This document shows positions 16,244 through 26,878 of a stretch of DNA of 64,000 nt, piece by piece (position 1 is the first letter of the stretch; every line of letters starts with the position of its first letter). Source of the DNA: Rhizobiaceae bacterium (lineage in GTDB: Bacteria; Pseudomonadota; Alphaproteobacteria; Rhizobiales; Rhizobiaceae); contig JAEPQK010000001.1 in the NCBI GenBank assembly GCA_017640615.1, positions 558,001 to 622,000 on the forward strand. Reading direction: 5' to 3'. The translations under genes were made by a program, and so were the position numbers. The notes under the pieces are model-generated. The model made no database searches. It was not told where the DNA came from and worked only from the letters and a program-made list of their open reading frames with translations.

Positions 16244-16582
16244 CTATTCCGCGGGGTCTTTCAGTTTGCGGATTTCCTGCATGTAGCTGCGCAGCACCGC
16301 GTTAATACGGGTCTGGTAGCCCTTGCCCTCGGCCTTGAAGAAATCGAGCACATCGCTGTCGAGCCGGATCGATACGGCCTTCTTCTCGACAGGATAAACC
16401 ACCGTCGCCTTCGACCAGTCGATATCCATGAAATCGGCCCAGTCGGGATCGTCGCGCATCTGCGCCTCGATCTCCTCGTCGGTGATCGCATCAACACGGG
16501 CCCAGTCAGACCTGGACTCGCCGCGCGCGATCTTCTCTCGAATCTCATTAGCCGAATACCTGACGATATTCTTTTCGCTCAT
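16244..16582 (-). CDS. brnA: BrnA-type antitoxin, without adjacent BrnT
   Basis: A protein of 112 aa from ATG at 16582. The central DPDWADFMDIDWSKATVVYP block and the C-terminal KKAVSIRLDSDVLDFFKAEGKGYQTRINAVLRSYM ribbon-helix-helix match BrnA antitoxins (COG3514). Normally brnT, the RNase-like toxin, lies immediately upstream. Here only 172 bp separate brnA from dnaG and no BrnT-like frame exists on either strand, so it is an orphan. It may act as a DNA-binding regulator of its own promoter, or as an antitoxin for a toxin encoded elsewhere. Its promoter and operator look intact. Confidence 0.82.
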   Translation of the reverse strand: MSEKNIVRYSANEIREKIARGESRSDWARVDAITDEEIEAQMRDDPDWADFMDIDWSKATVVYPVEKKAVSIRLDSDVLDFFKAEGKGYQTRINAVLRSYMQEIRKLKDPAE

Positions 16583-16643
16583 ATCTTCGTGCCGACCTTT
16601 TTGGAGAAGATTTGACCACTCCGCCGTTTGCAGAGTTACGATG

Positions 16644-16672
16644 TATATACAAATGTATCCTACGTCGTTCAA
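16644..16672 (-). promoter_or_regulatory. brnA promoter with overlapping operator
   Basis: On the minus strand TTGAAC (16672-16667) and TATATA (16649-16644) are exactly 17 bp apart, a strong sigma-70-type promoter about 60 bp before brnA. Overlapping the -10 is ATACAAATGTAT (16647-16658 on the plus strand), two ATACA/TGTAT arms around AA. BrnA proteins autoregulate, so I infer this is its operator. Confidence 0.6.
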
Positions 16673-16754
16673 GCTGTGAACAGCGGGCACTAAGGCGCGA
16701 AGCCGTCGCGCTTTTGCCGCGCGGTGCTTATATGAAGCCTTCAGCGAGGCCTCG

Positions 16755-18668
16755 ATGCGGTTTTCAGACTCCTTTCTCGACGAGATACGCGCCCGGCTGC
16801 CGATTTCGGCAGTCGTGGGCACGCGTGTGACGTGGGACAAGAAGAAGACCAACGCCTCGCGCGGAGATTACTGGGCGTGTTGCCCGTTCCACGGCGAAAA
16901 GACACCGTCGTTCCATGCGGATGACCGGCGCGGGCGCTACCATTGTTTCGGCTGCGGGGTTTCGGGCGATCATTTCCGCTTCCTGACCGAACTCGACGGG
17001 CTGAACTTTCCCGAGGCTGTGGAGCGGGTGGCCGATCAGGCCGGCGTGCCGATGCCGGCGCGCGATCCGCAGGCGGAGCGACGGGAGAAGGAAAAAGCCT
17101 CGCTGACCGAGGTGATGGAGCTCGCAACCGCGTTCTTTCAGGAAAGGCTGCAGTCTTCGGACGGGGCGAAGGCGCGCGCCTATCTGCGGGACCGCGGCAT
17201 CACATCGGTAACGCAGCAGACCTTCCGGCTGGGCTATGCGCCCGACAACCGCAACGCGCTCAAGGAACATCTTGCCTCGAAGGGCATCGAAAAAGCGCAG
17301 ATGGAAGCCTGCGGGCTGACGGTGTTTGAGAATGTGCCGGTCTCTTATGACCGGTTCCGCGACCGCATCATGTTTCCGATCGAGGATTCGCGTGGGCGGG
17401 TGATCGCGTTTGGCGGCAGGGCGATGTCTGCCGATATTCCGGCCAAATATCTGAACTCGCCGGAGACGGAACTCTTCCACAAGAGCAACGTGCTCTACAA
17501 TTTCGCGCGTGCGCGAAAGACGCTGGGCCGCGACGAAACTGTGATCGTTGCCGAGGGCTATATGGACGTGATCGGGCTGGCGCAGGCCGGCTTCGAACAT
17601 GGCGTCGCGCCGCTCGGCACCGCGCTCACGGAAAACCAGCTCGAACTCCTGTGGCGTATGACCAAGGAGCCCCTGCTTTGCTTCGATGGCGATCAGGCAG
17701 GGCTGCGTGCCGCGTTCCGGGCGGCGGAGTTGGCGCTGCCGTCGATCGCGCCGGGGCGCTCGCTGCGCTTCGTGATCATGCCCGAAGGCAAGGACCCCGA
17801 CGATCTCGTACGGGACAGTGGGGCAGAGGCGTTTCAGGAGCTGATCGGCGAAGCGCGGTCGCTGGCCGACATGCTTTGGCTGCGCGAAACCTCGGGCGGC
17901 GTGTTCGACACGCCGGAGCGGCGCGCCGACCTCGAGCAGCGCTTGCGAAAGCTGACTTCTACGATCCGCGACGAGAGCGTGCGCTTCCACTACAGCCAGG
18001 ACATGCGCGAGCGCGCCCAGGCGTTTTTCGGCACGCGGCGCGACAATCGCGGGCAGGGCAAGGGCAACGACAACCGCAGTTTTGGCGGTCGTGGCCAGCA
18101 GGCGGCGGGCCGGTTGCCTGTTTCGGACAGGCTCGCACATTCCGCATTGGTACGCAGCGCGGGCCCGGTGATGCCCCTGCGCGAAGCGACGATCGTCGTG
18201 GCGCTCGCCAATCATCCTGCATTGCTCGATGCCTATTTCGATCAGGCAGCGTCGCTTGATCTGGAACACCCCGATCTCGGCAAGCTGCTTGCCGCCTTGC
18301 TCGACATCGTGGCGCGCGGCGAGCCGCATGGACCGGGCGAAGTTGCGGCCGGTTTTGAGGCGAGGGGACAGGCCGAGGTGTGGGAGCGGGCGGTCGGGCT
18401 CGTGAAAAGCGCGCATCAATGGCCGGCACTTGCCGACGCAACGCTTGAAGATGCGCGCGAAGCCTTCGTGCAGGCGCTGCACTTGCACCGCAGTTCCGGG
18501 TCTCTACATAAGGAGCTGAAAGCGGCCGAAGTGGCGCTTGCAACCGATCCGACGGAAGAGAATTACCGGCGCCTGGTAGAAATACAGGCCCATATCCGCG
18601 AGGCGCAGTCGACCGAAGCGCTGATCGAAGGCTTTGGAGTGACATCAGGCCGGGTCGCCCGCGGATAG
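16755..18668 (+). CDS. dnaG: DNA primase
   Basis: A protein of 637 aa. The CHC2 zinc finger is visible as Cys43-x2-His46 and Cys64-x2-Cys67 (ACCPFH ... YHCFGCGVSG). The Toprim catalytic core includes EGYMD at 267-271 and the FDGDQAG block. The C-terminal helicase-binding part is long and less conserved, with a basic Gly/Arg/Gln-rich linker near residue 430. It makes RNA primers at the replication fork. It stands ahead of rpoD, as in many proteobacteria, with 298 bp between them. Confidence 0.97.
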   Translation: MRFSDSFLDEIRARLPISAVVGTRVTWDKKKTNASRGDYWACCPFHGEKTPSFHADDRRGRYHCFGCGVSGDHFRFLTELDGLNFPEAVERVADQAGVPMPARDPQAERREKEKASLTEVMELATAFFQERLQSSDGAKARAYLRDRGITSVTQQTFRLGYAPDNRNALKEHLASKGIEKAQMEACGLTVFENVPVSYDRFRDRIMFPIEDSRGRVIAFGGRAMSADIPAKYLNSPETELFHKSNVLYNFARARKTLGRDETVIVAEGYMDVIGLAQAGFEHGVAPLGTALTENQLELLWRMTKEPLLCFDGDQAGLRAAFRAAELALPSIAPGRSLRFVIMPEGKDPDDLVRDSGAEAFQELIGEARSLADMLWLRETSGGVFDTPERRADLEQRLRKLTSTIRDESVRFHYSQDMRERAQAFFGTRRDNRGQGKGNDNRSFGGRGQQAAGRLPVSDRLAHSALVRSAGPVMPLREATIVVALANHPALLDAYFDQAASLDLEHPDLGKLLAALLDIVARGEPHGPGEVAAGFEARGQAEVWERAVGLVKSAHQWPALADATLEDAREAFVQALHLHRSSGSLHKELKAAEVALATDPTEENYRRLVEIQAHIREAQSTEALIEGFGVTSGRVARG

Positions 18669-18966
18669 GCAGTTTGACCGCCGAATCGTCAATTTGCCGG
18701 CTGTGATTCGCTTTTTTGCCACGAATCATGCCACTGGCGCTTGACCTTGCACGAGAATGACGGAATCACACGATCCGAAATCCGCAGATGCGACTATTTT
18801 GCGATGGTTTTGTGGACCAACGCCTGCGCCGGCCTATGTGGCAGGGTTAATCGACACTTAACGAGGTTGGGGTACTGCGCTCATCTGACTGACGGCGACA
18901 GGGACATCCCCACTTAGACCGCGCTAAACGGGCAGCGACTGGCTGCCGCCTGGAGACAGAACAAGC

Positions 18967-20982
<2,016 letters not shown>

Positions 20983-21004
20983 GCTGCCGTAAGAAGAGAC
21001 ATTG

Positions 21005-21037
21005 GAAACCCGGCCTCGTGCCGGGTTTCTGCTTTTC
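21005..21037 (+). terminator. rpoD terminator
   Basis: GAAACCCGGC (21005-21014) and GCCGGGTTTC (21020-21029) form a 10-bp perfect stem with a 5-nt loop, followed by TGCTTTT. It lies 22 bp after the rpoD stop. Confidence 0.85.
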
Positions 21038-21056
21038 AGCTTGACCTAAGGACGAG

Positions 21057-21386
21057 CTAGCCCGCTGCGGCGGTGGCGCATTCGCTGCAAAGCGGCGTGT
21101 GGGGCAGCACGTCGAGGCGCTCCTCCTCGATAGGCTCGCCGCATTTCGAGCAGTCGCCGTAGGTGCCGGCCTTGATGCGGGCGAGGGCAGCGCGGATCGC
21201 CTTGTATTCGGTCAGACCGCTCGCACCCAGGCTCTCCAGCACCTCATCGTCTTCCTGCTCGATCGCGTTTTCCTCCCAATCGGGGTTCGGCGCTTCGTCG
21301 AGCTGGTCTTCGATGCGGTGCAGGCGCTCGTCGAGTTCGGAAAGGCGAGCCACAAGCTGCTTTCTGCGGGCTTTCAGGTCTGTCAT
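21057..21386 (-). CDS. DksA/TraR-type zinc-finger protein
   Basis: The protein is 109 aa from ATG at 21386, with AGGA seven bases upstream. The first half is a charged coiled coil (MTDLKARRKQLVARLSELDERLHRIEDQLDE). The finger reads YGDCSKCGEPIEEERLDVLPHTPLCSEC, four cysteines as in DksA. The residues around the coiled-coil turn (EEDDEVLE) are acidic, which could allow action in the RNA polymerase secondary channel, though this is inferred. It is convergent with rpoD and separated from it by the terminator. Confidence 0.85.
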   Translation of the reverse strand: MTDLKARRKQLVARLSELDERLHRIEDQLDEAPNPDWEENAIEQEDDEVLESLGASGLTEYKAIRAALARIKAGTYGDCSKCGEPIEEERLDVLPHTPLCSECATAAAG

Positions 21387-21506
21387 GTCAAATCCTGGTT
21401 TGGCTTTCACACGCTCATAGACCGCTATCGTCTGCCTCAAATTGATGCCGGTCAATGTGTGGCGAGCTGAAACGCTCCGAGAATGCCAATCCGAATGTGA
21501 CTTGCG

Positions 21507-21896
21507 TCAGCCGCGCGCAGCCTGCTGGCCCGGACGATAGGGCCACAGGATCACGGCCGAGATTGCGATAAAGATGATCCATTGCGGCATCGGCCAAAGC
21601 GTGCCGAGCATGGTTGCGCCATAAAACAGGAACAGCGCAGTGAAGGCGAGATATTGGGCTGCGACAAGCAGCGCCACGGGCTTTGCGCCGCGCCCATGCG
21701 CTGCGAATGCCAGCGCGACAGCGTTGATCAGCAAAATTGCCGAGACCGCATGCCAGACGACGATGAAGACGCCTTTCCAGACGTCGTCGAGCGGGCTCGC
21801 AAGGCCGGGGTCGAGCACTTCGGGGCCGCCAAGGAAGACGTGAACCAGCATGGTCAGAAACGACATGATGGCGGCGGCGAGCAGGTAGCGGTTCAT
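21507..21896 (-). CDS. Small membrane protein, unknown function
   Basis: I do not recognise this 129-aa protein. It has four likely membrane helices: about 1-22, 42-65, 72-92 and 98-116. The start at 21896 is chosen because GGAG lies nine bases upstream; the frame continues to 21956, but that part overlaps the operator. It is divergent from a TetR-type regulator with a large shared inverted repeat between them, so it is very likely the gene that this regulator controls. Confidence 0.7.
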   Translation of the reverse strand: MNRYLLAAAIMSFLTMLVHVFLGGPEVLDPGLASPLDDVWKGVFIVVWHAVSAILLINAVALAFAAHGRGAKPVALLVAAQYLAFTALFLFYGATMLGTLWPMPQWIIFIAISAVILWPYRPGQQAARG

Positions 21897-21911
21897 GGTA
21901 CCGATCTCCAT

Positions 21912-21971
21912 CCGTACGGTGGCGTATTGTTTATCAACCGCGCTTGCCGGAGACAATACGCTGCCGTATGG
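21912..21971. promoter_or_regulatory. Large inverted repeat between divergent membrane protein and TetR genes
   Basis: CCGTACGGTGGCGTATTGT (21912-21930) is mirrored by ACAATACGCTGCCGTATGG (21953-21971), matching in 16 of 19 positions around a 22-bp centre. Two half-operators, or two full TetR operators in inverted arrangement, would fit. It covers the upstream region of both genes. Confidence 0.6.
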
Positions 21972-22552
21972 ATGCGCCTATGGTGAAGGACAGGCTGAGC
22001 GCTTCCGACTGGGTGAAAGCGGCATTTCGCGCGCTGACAAAAGGCGGGCTCGGCGCCGTGCGCGTGGAGCCAATCGCGCGCGATCTTGGCGTCAGCAAGG
22101 GCTCGTTCTACTGGCATTTCAAGGATTTGCCGCATCTGAAGGCAGCCATGTTGGAGACCTGGCGCATCGCGGCAAACGAGGCCGTCATTGCGTTGGTCGA
22201 GCAGGCCGCGGAGGAACCGCGGGAGCGGCTGCGACATTTGATCGCCCAGGTGACCAGCGACATTGCGGACGAATATGGCGGCGCTGGCGTTGAGGCCGCG
22301 CTGCGCGAATGGGCGCGTTATGATGCCGAAGTTGCCCGGCTGATCAGTGAGATGGACCGGCAGCGGCTCGACTTTGTTACGTCGCTTTTTCTGGCAGCGG
22401 GCCTGCCGGAGGCAGGTGCGGAACAAAGCGCGCGGCAGTTCTACGCAGCGCTGATCGGCCTGGAGCAGCTGTCACCGGCGCAAAACCGGCGCCGAGAAGC
22501 AGATTTGCTGGCGCTGCTGGAGCTTTTGCTGAGGCGGCAGCCCGCCGGGTAG
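21968..22552 (+). CDS. TetR-family transcriptional regulator
   Basis: A protein of 194 aa from ATG at 21968; ATG 21980 is an alternative. The N-terminal helix-turn-helix is ALTKGGLGAVRVEPIARDLGVSKGSFYWHFKDLPHL, typical of TetR. The remaining part is a helical ligand-binding domain without a recognisable ligand signature. Divergent from the membrane protein gene at 21507, across the inverted repeat at 21912-21971, so it probably represses both. The start is uncertain because no ribosome binding site is well placed. Confidence 0.85.
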   Translation: MDAPMVKDRLSASDWVKAAFRALTKGGLGAVRVEPIARDLGVSKGSFYWHFKDLPHLKAAMLETWRIAANEAVIALVEQAAEEPRERLRHLIAQVTSDIADEYGGAGVEAALREWARYDAEVARLISEMDRQRLDFVTSLFLAAGLPEAGAEQSARQFYAALIGLEQLSPAQNRRREADLLALLELLLRRQPAG

Positions 22553-22556
22553 AGGC

Positions 22557-23156
22557 TCAGCGCTGCTTTGCCAGCCCAGCCAGCAGCGCTTCCATGACGA
22601 GGGCATGATCGTCGAGCGCTGCCCCATTGGCCACGGCCAGCGCGGCCCGGTCATACATCGCGCCGAGAAGCCCGGTCAGCGCTTCAAGTGGCAGGCGGGG
22701 CAAGGCGCCGGCACGCATGGCGGCCGTCAGGCCCTCACGCAATGTGCGGTTGCCGTGGCGCGCATCGATTTCGTCCATCGCCGCGCGGCCCAAAACGGCC
22801 GGACCATCCAGCAACAATAGCCGCGTTCGGCCGGGCAGGCGCATCGCCTCCAGATAGGCGCGACCGCCTGCGCTCAGGGCCGCTGCGACATCGCTCGCCT
22901 GCGGCGGCGCTGCACGCTCGATGTCAGCGGCGACCAGTTCGGCCTCCTGCTCGACCACGGCCCGGAACAGCGCTTCCTTGTCGGCGAAGTGATGATAGAG
23001 CGCGCCGCGTGTGACGCCGGCGGCAGTCACGATCTCAGGCGTGCCGGTGGCGGCGTATCCCTTGTCGACGAAAAGCGCGCGGGCAGCGGCGATGAGCGCG
23101 GCGCGCGTGGCGTCCGTGCGGTCGCGGTTGGAGCGGCGGCCAGATTCCTGTTGCAT
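22557..23156 (-). CDS. TetR-family transcriptional regulator
   Basis: A protein of 199 aa, starting at ATG 23156 directly beside the first operator palindrome. The helix-turn-helix reads GYAATGTPEIVTAAGVTRGALYHHFADKEALF. The C-terminal domain is Ala/Leu-rich and helical. Divergent from a VOC-family gene at 23225, with two similar palindromes between them. It most likely represses itself and the VOC gene. Ligand unknown. Confidence 0.88.
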   Translation of the reverse strand: MQQESGRRSNRDRTDATRAALIAAARALFVDKGYAATGTPEIVTAAGVTRGALYHHFADKEALFRAVVEQEAELVAADIERAAPPQASDVAAALSAGGRAYLEAMRLPGRTRLLLLDGPAVLGRAAMDEIDARHGNRTLREGLTAAMRAGALPRLPLEALTGLLGAMYDRAALAVANGAALDDHALVMEALLAGLAKQR

Positions 23157-23201
23157 ACATACAGCCTGTATGTTAATTCGATCTACATACAGTGTGTATG
23201 T
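23157..23201. promoter_or_regulatory. Two TetR operator palindromes
   Basis: ACATACAGCCTGTATGT (23157-23173) is a perfect 8-1-8 palindrome. ACATACAGTGTGTATGT (23185-23201) is a 7-3-7 palindrome with the same outer arms. Their centres are 28 bp apart, between a TetR gene and its divergent VOC gene. The identical half-sites make them strong candidates for TetR binding sites. Confidence 0.7.
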
Positions 23202-23224
23202 AAGTGCAAATGGAGCAGAAGGCA

Positions 23225-23653
23225 ATGAAATCCACGAGCTACTATCCCGTATTGATGACCGACGACGTGGCGGGTACCGCCGCGTTCTATGTCGAGCATT
23301 TCCGGTTCCAGCCGATGTTCGACAGCGACTGGTACGTGCACCTTCAGTCGAGCGAATCCAAGCGCGTCAACCTGGCGATCCTGCAGGGCGACCACGAGAC
23401 CATTCCCGCGGAGGGGCGTGGCAAGACCTCGGGGCTGATCCTGAATTTCGAGGTGGAGGATGTCGATGGCGTTTATGAGCGGCTGGAGGCGGCGGGTCTG
23501 CCGATCCTGCTCCCGCTGCGCGACGAGGCATTCGGCCAGCGCCACTTCATCACGCGCGACCCGAACGGCGTGCTTATCGACGTCATCAAGCCGATCCCGC
23601 CGAGCGCGGAATTTGCCGCGCAGTTCGCGCCCGAAGCACTGCCAGCCGACTAA
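23225..23653 (+). CDS. VOC (glyoxalase/bleomycin-resistance) family protein
   Basis: A 142-aa protein from ATG at 23225 (AGAAGG just before it; ATG 23210 is also possible). It shows the VOC pattern: [25 protein letters not shown] at the N-terminus, [17 protein letters not shown] in the middle and [19 protein letters not shown] at the end. Members bind a metal and act as dioxygenases, glyoxalases or antibiotic-binding proteins. Control by the divergent TetR gene suggests a response to a toxic small molecule. The substrate is unknown. Confidence 0.85.
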   Translation: MKSTSYYPVLMTDDVAGTAAFYVEHFRFQPMFDSDWYVHLQSSESKRVNLAILQGDHETIPAEGRGKTSGLILNFEVEDVDGVYERLEAAGLPILLPLRDEAFGQRHFITRDPNGVLIDVIKPIPPSAEFAAQFAPEALPAD

Positions 23654-23676
23654 CCGCCGAGTGGACAGTTACGCAA

Positions 23677-23704
23677 AGCCCGGGCGGAGGAGCTTCGCCC
23701 GGCT
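23677..23704. other. Possible terminator hairpin between convergent genes
   Basis: AGCCcGGGCG (from about 23677) and CGCCCGGCT (ending 23704) form a bulged GC-rich stem between the VOC gene and the convergent hypothetical gene; the right arm touches the stop of the latter. No T-tract. Confidence 0.3.
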
Positions 23705-24386
23705 ACTGCTTCAATAACTTGAAGTGCTTCATTGCCGCGCCGCCGCGTGTGCGCGGAAAATCGTCGGGCGTCGCCAGCTCCTGTCTGGCCGCCACGACAT
23801 TGGCGACAGTGAATACACCATGCGGGCCGTCGGGATCGTATACGCCGACGATACGCAGATACATCACCCCAAGGTTCGGGTCCTTGTAGCGGCCGATCAC
23901 TTCCACGCCGTCCAGTTCGCCGACTTTCGTCTTGCGGACGATATCGCGCACATATTCCGCGTAAGGCTCTGTCGCACGCTTGAAGACCTCGTTCGCCATC
24001 AGGCCGGCGAGTGCATTCAGCCGCTGCTCGTCAGGACCAGGCGCAATGGTCATCCGCACGAACTGGATGTTTTCGATGAGCTGGCGGTCCTCGGTTGCGA
24101 AATTGAGCTTGAGGAACGGGCCGTCCGGCCCCTCGGGCATGTAGTCGACCAGTTCGACAACATCGTCGGCAAGCGGCACCAGCAGCGAAAACGGAAGTGG
24201 CACATCTGTGTTGTGCTCAGCGGCGAAGTCGGCGTCGATCTTGATCGTGGTGCCGACGACCAGCCCTTCGACCGACAGCAGCCCGAATTTTACCGAACCC
24301 TCTGCCGCGACTTGCGCAGCCGCCGGCGCGCCAGATCCGACTGCGAGTATGAGCGCGGCAAGCGCCGATTTGATGCGTCGGTCCAT
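23703..24386 (-). CDS. Exported protein of unknown function
   Basis: I do not recognise this 227-aa protein. Residues 1-24 form a signal peptide ending in AAAQ. The mature part is mixed alpha/beta with no cysteines, few aromatic residues and an acidic middle (PLADDVVELVDYMPEGPDGP). It may be a periplasmic or lipid-binding protein, but nothing specific supports that. It is divergent from yjbQ and convergent with the VOC gene. An intact reading frame with a signal peptide and good codon use support a real gene. Confidence 0.7.
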   Translation of the reverse strand: MDRRIKSALAALILAVGSGAPAAAQVAAEGSVKFGLLSVEGLVVGTTIKIDADFAAEHNTDVPLPFSLLVPLADDVVELVDYMPEGPDGPFLKLNFATEDRQLIENIQFVRMTIAPGPDEQRLNALAGLMANEVFKRATEPYAEYVRDIVRKTKVGELDGVEVIGRYKDPNLGVMYLRIVGVYDPDGPHGVFTVANVVAARQELATPDDFPRTRGGAAMKHFKLLKQ

Positions 24387-24486
24387 TGATCAGCCCCTCC
24401 GACAGACGGAGAGGATGCGACGGAAACGCGTGGAAGCCAAATCCGCGCCGCTTTGCGCCCGGTGTGGCAGCTTCTATTCTGGCGGC

Positions 24487-24909
<423 letters not shown>

Positions 24910-25036
24910 AGCATCATTGGACCACACGTTTCCGGCGGCGCCACGTTGACTCGCATCTGGCCGGGCTCGAAAATCGCCGCATTCGCGGTCACACTTGGCG
25001 CAGCTAATTGGGCAACAAGGCTTGGGTGGGCTTTTG

Positions 25037-26851
25037 ATGACAGGCATCTGGAAGCGCGGGCTCGCCTGCGCAGCACTTCTGCTTGGCGGGTTTGCGGGTG
25101 GCGCACAGGCGCAGGAAGTGATCGACCTCTTTACCGAAGAACCCTCCGAGACGGCGCGCGGACGCGGATTGTTCGATCCCGTGCCCGGCATCAGCGCCGA
25201 CATTATGGGCGAGGTATCCTATTTCTCGCTGTCGCCCGATGCCGGCCGCAACATGCGCGGCGGCAGCCGCGGCGGGCGCCGGCTGCGGATCGCGCTGCCG
25301 GACGGCGAAAGCGCGACATGCAGCTTCCCGCCGGAGCCGGACAGCGCGGCAAATGACGGCCGGAAACTTCTTTCAGGCCGTGTGTCGGGGTCCGATGACC
25401 TCGGCCACTGCGATCTCGTCTTGCAGGACGATGGCGTTGTCGGCGACCTGGAGACGGGTTCTGGGCGCTACCGCATCGTGCCCGTTGGCGATGGCGACCA
25501 TGCGGTGGTGAAAATCAGGACCGAGCGCTTCGAGGAGGAGCGCGAGCCCCGCATGCGGCCGGGTGCGGACAGGCAACCCGAAAGCCAGCGCGATGCGCGA
25601 TTTCTCGACCAGCAATGCGACCGGAAGGTAAATGCCGCGCTGCCGGCGCGCACGCTCGGTCCGATAAGGGTGATGATCCTTTACACGCCGGCGGCGCGCG
25701 ACAACTCGGCCGACATCGATGCGGATGTCGCTTTGCTGATGTCGGGGCTGCGGCGGGCATTTTCTGCCGACTCCACCGGCGGCAATTTCTCCGTCGCGGT
25801 GGAGCTCGCGCATGCGCAGATGGTCGACTATCGCGAAGCGACCGACATGGGCGGCGACCTCGACCGGCTGAGCGACCCTGCCGACAGCGTGTTCGGCATC
25901 GTGCCGGCGCTCAAGCGGCGCTATCGCGCCGACCTCGTGCATCTGCTTGTCAACGCAAATGAGGGCGATGGCTGCGGCATTGGCTGGCTGAACGCCAACC
26001 CCGACCCGGGTGCAGCCGATTGGGGCCTTTCGGTCAGCGACGTAGAATGCGCGACCGGCAATTACAGCTTCATCCACGAGGTGGGCCACAATATCGGCAT
26101 GGAGCATGACCGCGCCGTGGTGCGCGAGCCGAACCCGGACGGCACCAATTACGGCTATGTGCTGGTCAATCGCGAAGTTCGTTCGGTGATGGCCTACAAC
26201 AATGCCTGTTCGGCGCAGGACGTATACTGCCGGCGGTTGCCCTATTTCTCCTCGCCGCGGCTTCGGGTGAGCGGGACGCCTTATGGCCGCGCGCGCCGAG
26301 AGGGCGACGGCGCCTACAATGCGGAAGCGCTGTGCCGCAATGCTCCGATTATTGCCGGGTTCCGCGATCCCTATGGATTCGCATCCTACGAGAACCAGGA
26401 TGTGGTGGGCAAAGAGCTGGCGCGCCAACAGGGCATCGGCCAGGACGCATGTGCCGATTGGTGCGAGGGCGAGGCTGGCTGCGAGGCCTTTACCTTCGAC
26501 AAGTGGAACAAGTGGTGTTTCCTGAAAGGCTCCGTCGAAGGGCTGCGGCTGGAACCCAAGGCGATTTCAGGCGTGCGGCCTTATTACAGCGAACCGCCAC
26601 GCTCTGACCGCACCGTCGATATGGTGCGCTACCGCGACAAGTATTTTCCGGGCAGCGGCTACGAGACGCATCGCGCCAGCAGCATGGAAAACTGCGAGCA
26701 GATCTGCCGCGATGACGGCCATTGCATGGGCTTCACCTATTATTCGGACGAGAGCCGCTGCGAGGCGTTTGCTTCGCTAGGCGAATATACGAGCCTCACC
26801 GGTGCCGATAGCGGCGTGAAAACACAGCCATTCGCGGCCGCCGATCAGTGA
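25037..26851 (+). CDS. Secreted zinc metalloprotease (metzincin) with two PAN-type domains
   Basis: A protein of 604 aa from ATG at 25037. A signal peptide ends near residue 26 (GGAQA). The catalytic domain contains HEVGHNIGMEHD at 347-358, the full metzincin motif HExxHxxGxxHD, with a later SVMAYN Met-turn. The region between the signal and catalytic parts may be a propeptide. The last 160 residues hold two PAN/Apple-like units, each with paired cysteines: DACADWCEGEAGCEAFTFD, then ENCEQICRDDGHCMGFTYY. PAN modules usually bind protein or carbohydrate. I infer an extracellular or periplasmic protease targeted to a surface ligand. Substrate unknown. Confidence 0.85.
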   Translation: MTGIWKRGLACAALLLGGFAGGAQAQEVIDLFTEEPSETARGRGLFDPVPGISADIMGEVSYFSLSPDAGRNMRGGSRGGRRLRIALPDGESATCSFPPEPDSAANDGRKLLSGRVSGSDDLGHCDLVLQDDGVVGDLETGSGRYRIVPVGDGDHAVVKIRTERFEEEREPRMRPGADRQPESQRDARFLDQQCDRKVNAALPARTLGPIRVMILYTPAARDNSADIDADVALLMSGLRRAFSADSTGGNFSVAVELAHAQMVDYREATDMGGDLDRLSDPADSVFGIVPALKRRYRADLVHLLVNANEGDGCGIGWLNANPDPGAADWGLSVSDVECATGNYSFIHEVGHNIGMEHDRAVVREPNPDGTNYGYVLVNREVRSVMAYNNACSAQDVYCRRLPYFSSPRLRVSGTPYGRARREGDGAYNAEALCRNAPIIAGFRDPYGFASYENQDVVGKELARQQGIGQDACADWCEGEAGCEAFTFDKWNKWCFLKGSVEGLRLEPKAISGVRPYYSEPPRSDRTVDMVRYRDKYFPGSGYETHRASSMENCEQICRDDGHCMGFTYYSDESRCEAFASLGEYTSLTGADSGVKTQPFAAADQ

Positions 26852-26878
26852 CACGGCCAGGCGTGGCGGGGAGGGACA

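Noticed and set aside
16583..16754. Hidden BrnT toxin gene upstream of brnA
   Set aside because: Only 172 bp, with stops in all frames and the brnA promoter inside it; too short for the roughly 90-codon toxin.
16764..18488. 574-codon minus-strand frame
   Set aside because: It overlaps dnaG, whose zinc and Toprim motifs are intact; the frame is rich in Arg, His and Gln and has no domain.
18741..18772. CTTGACC element before rpoD as a heat-shock promoter
   Set aside because: A -35-like CTTGACC exists, but no matching -10 could be identified at the right distance, so it was not listed.
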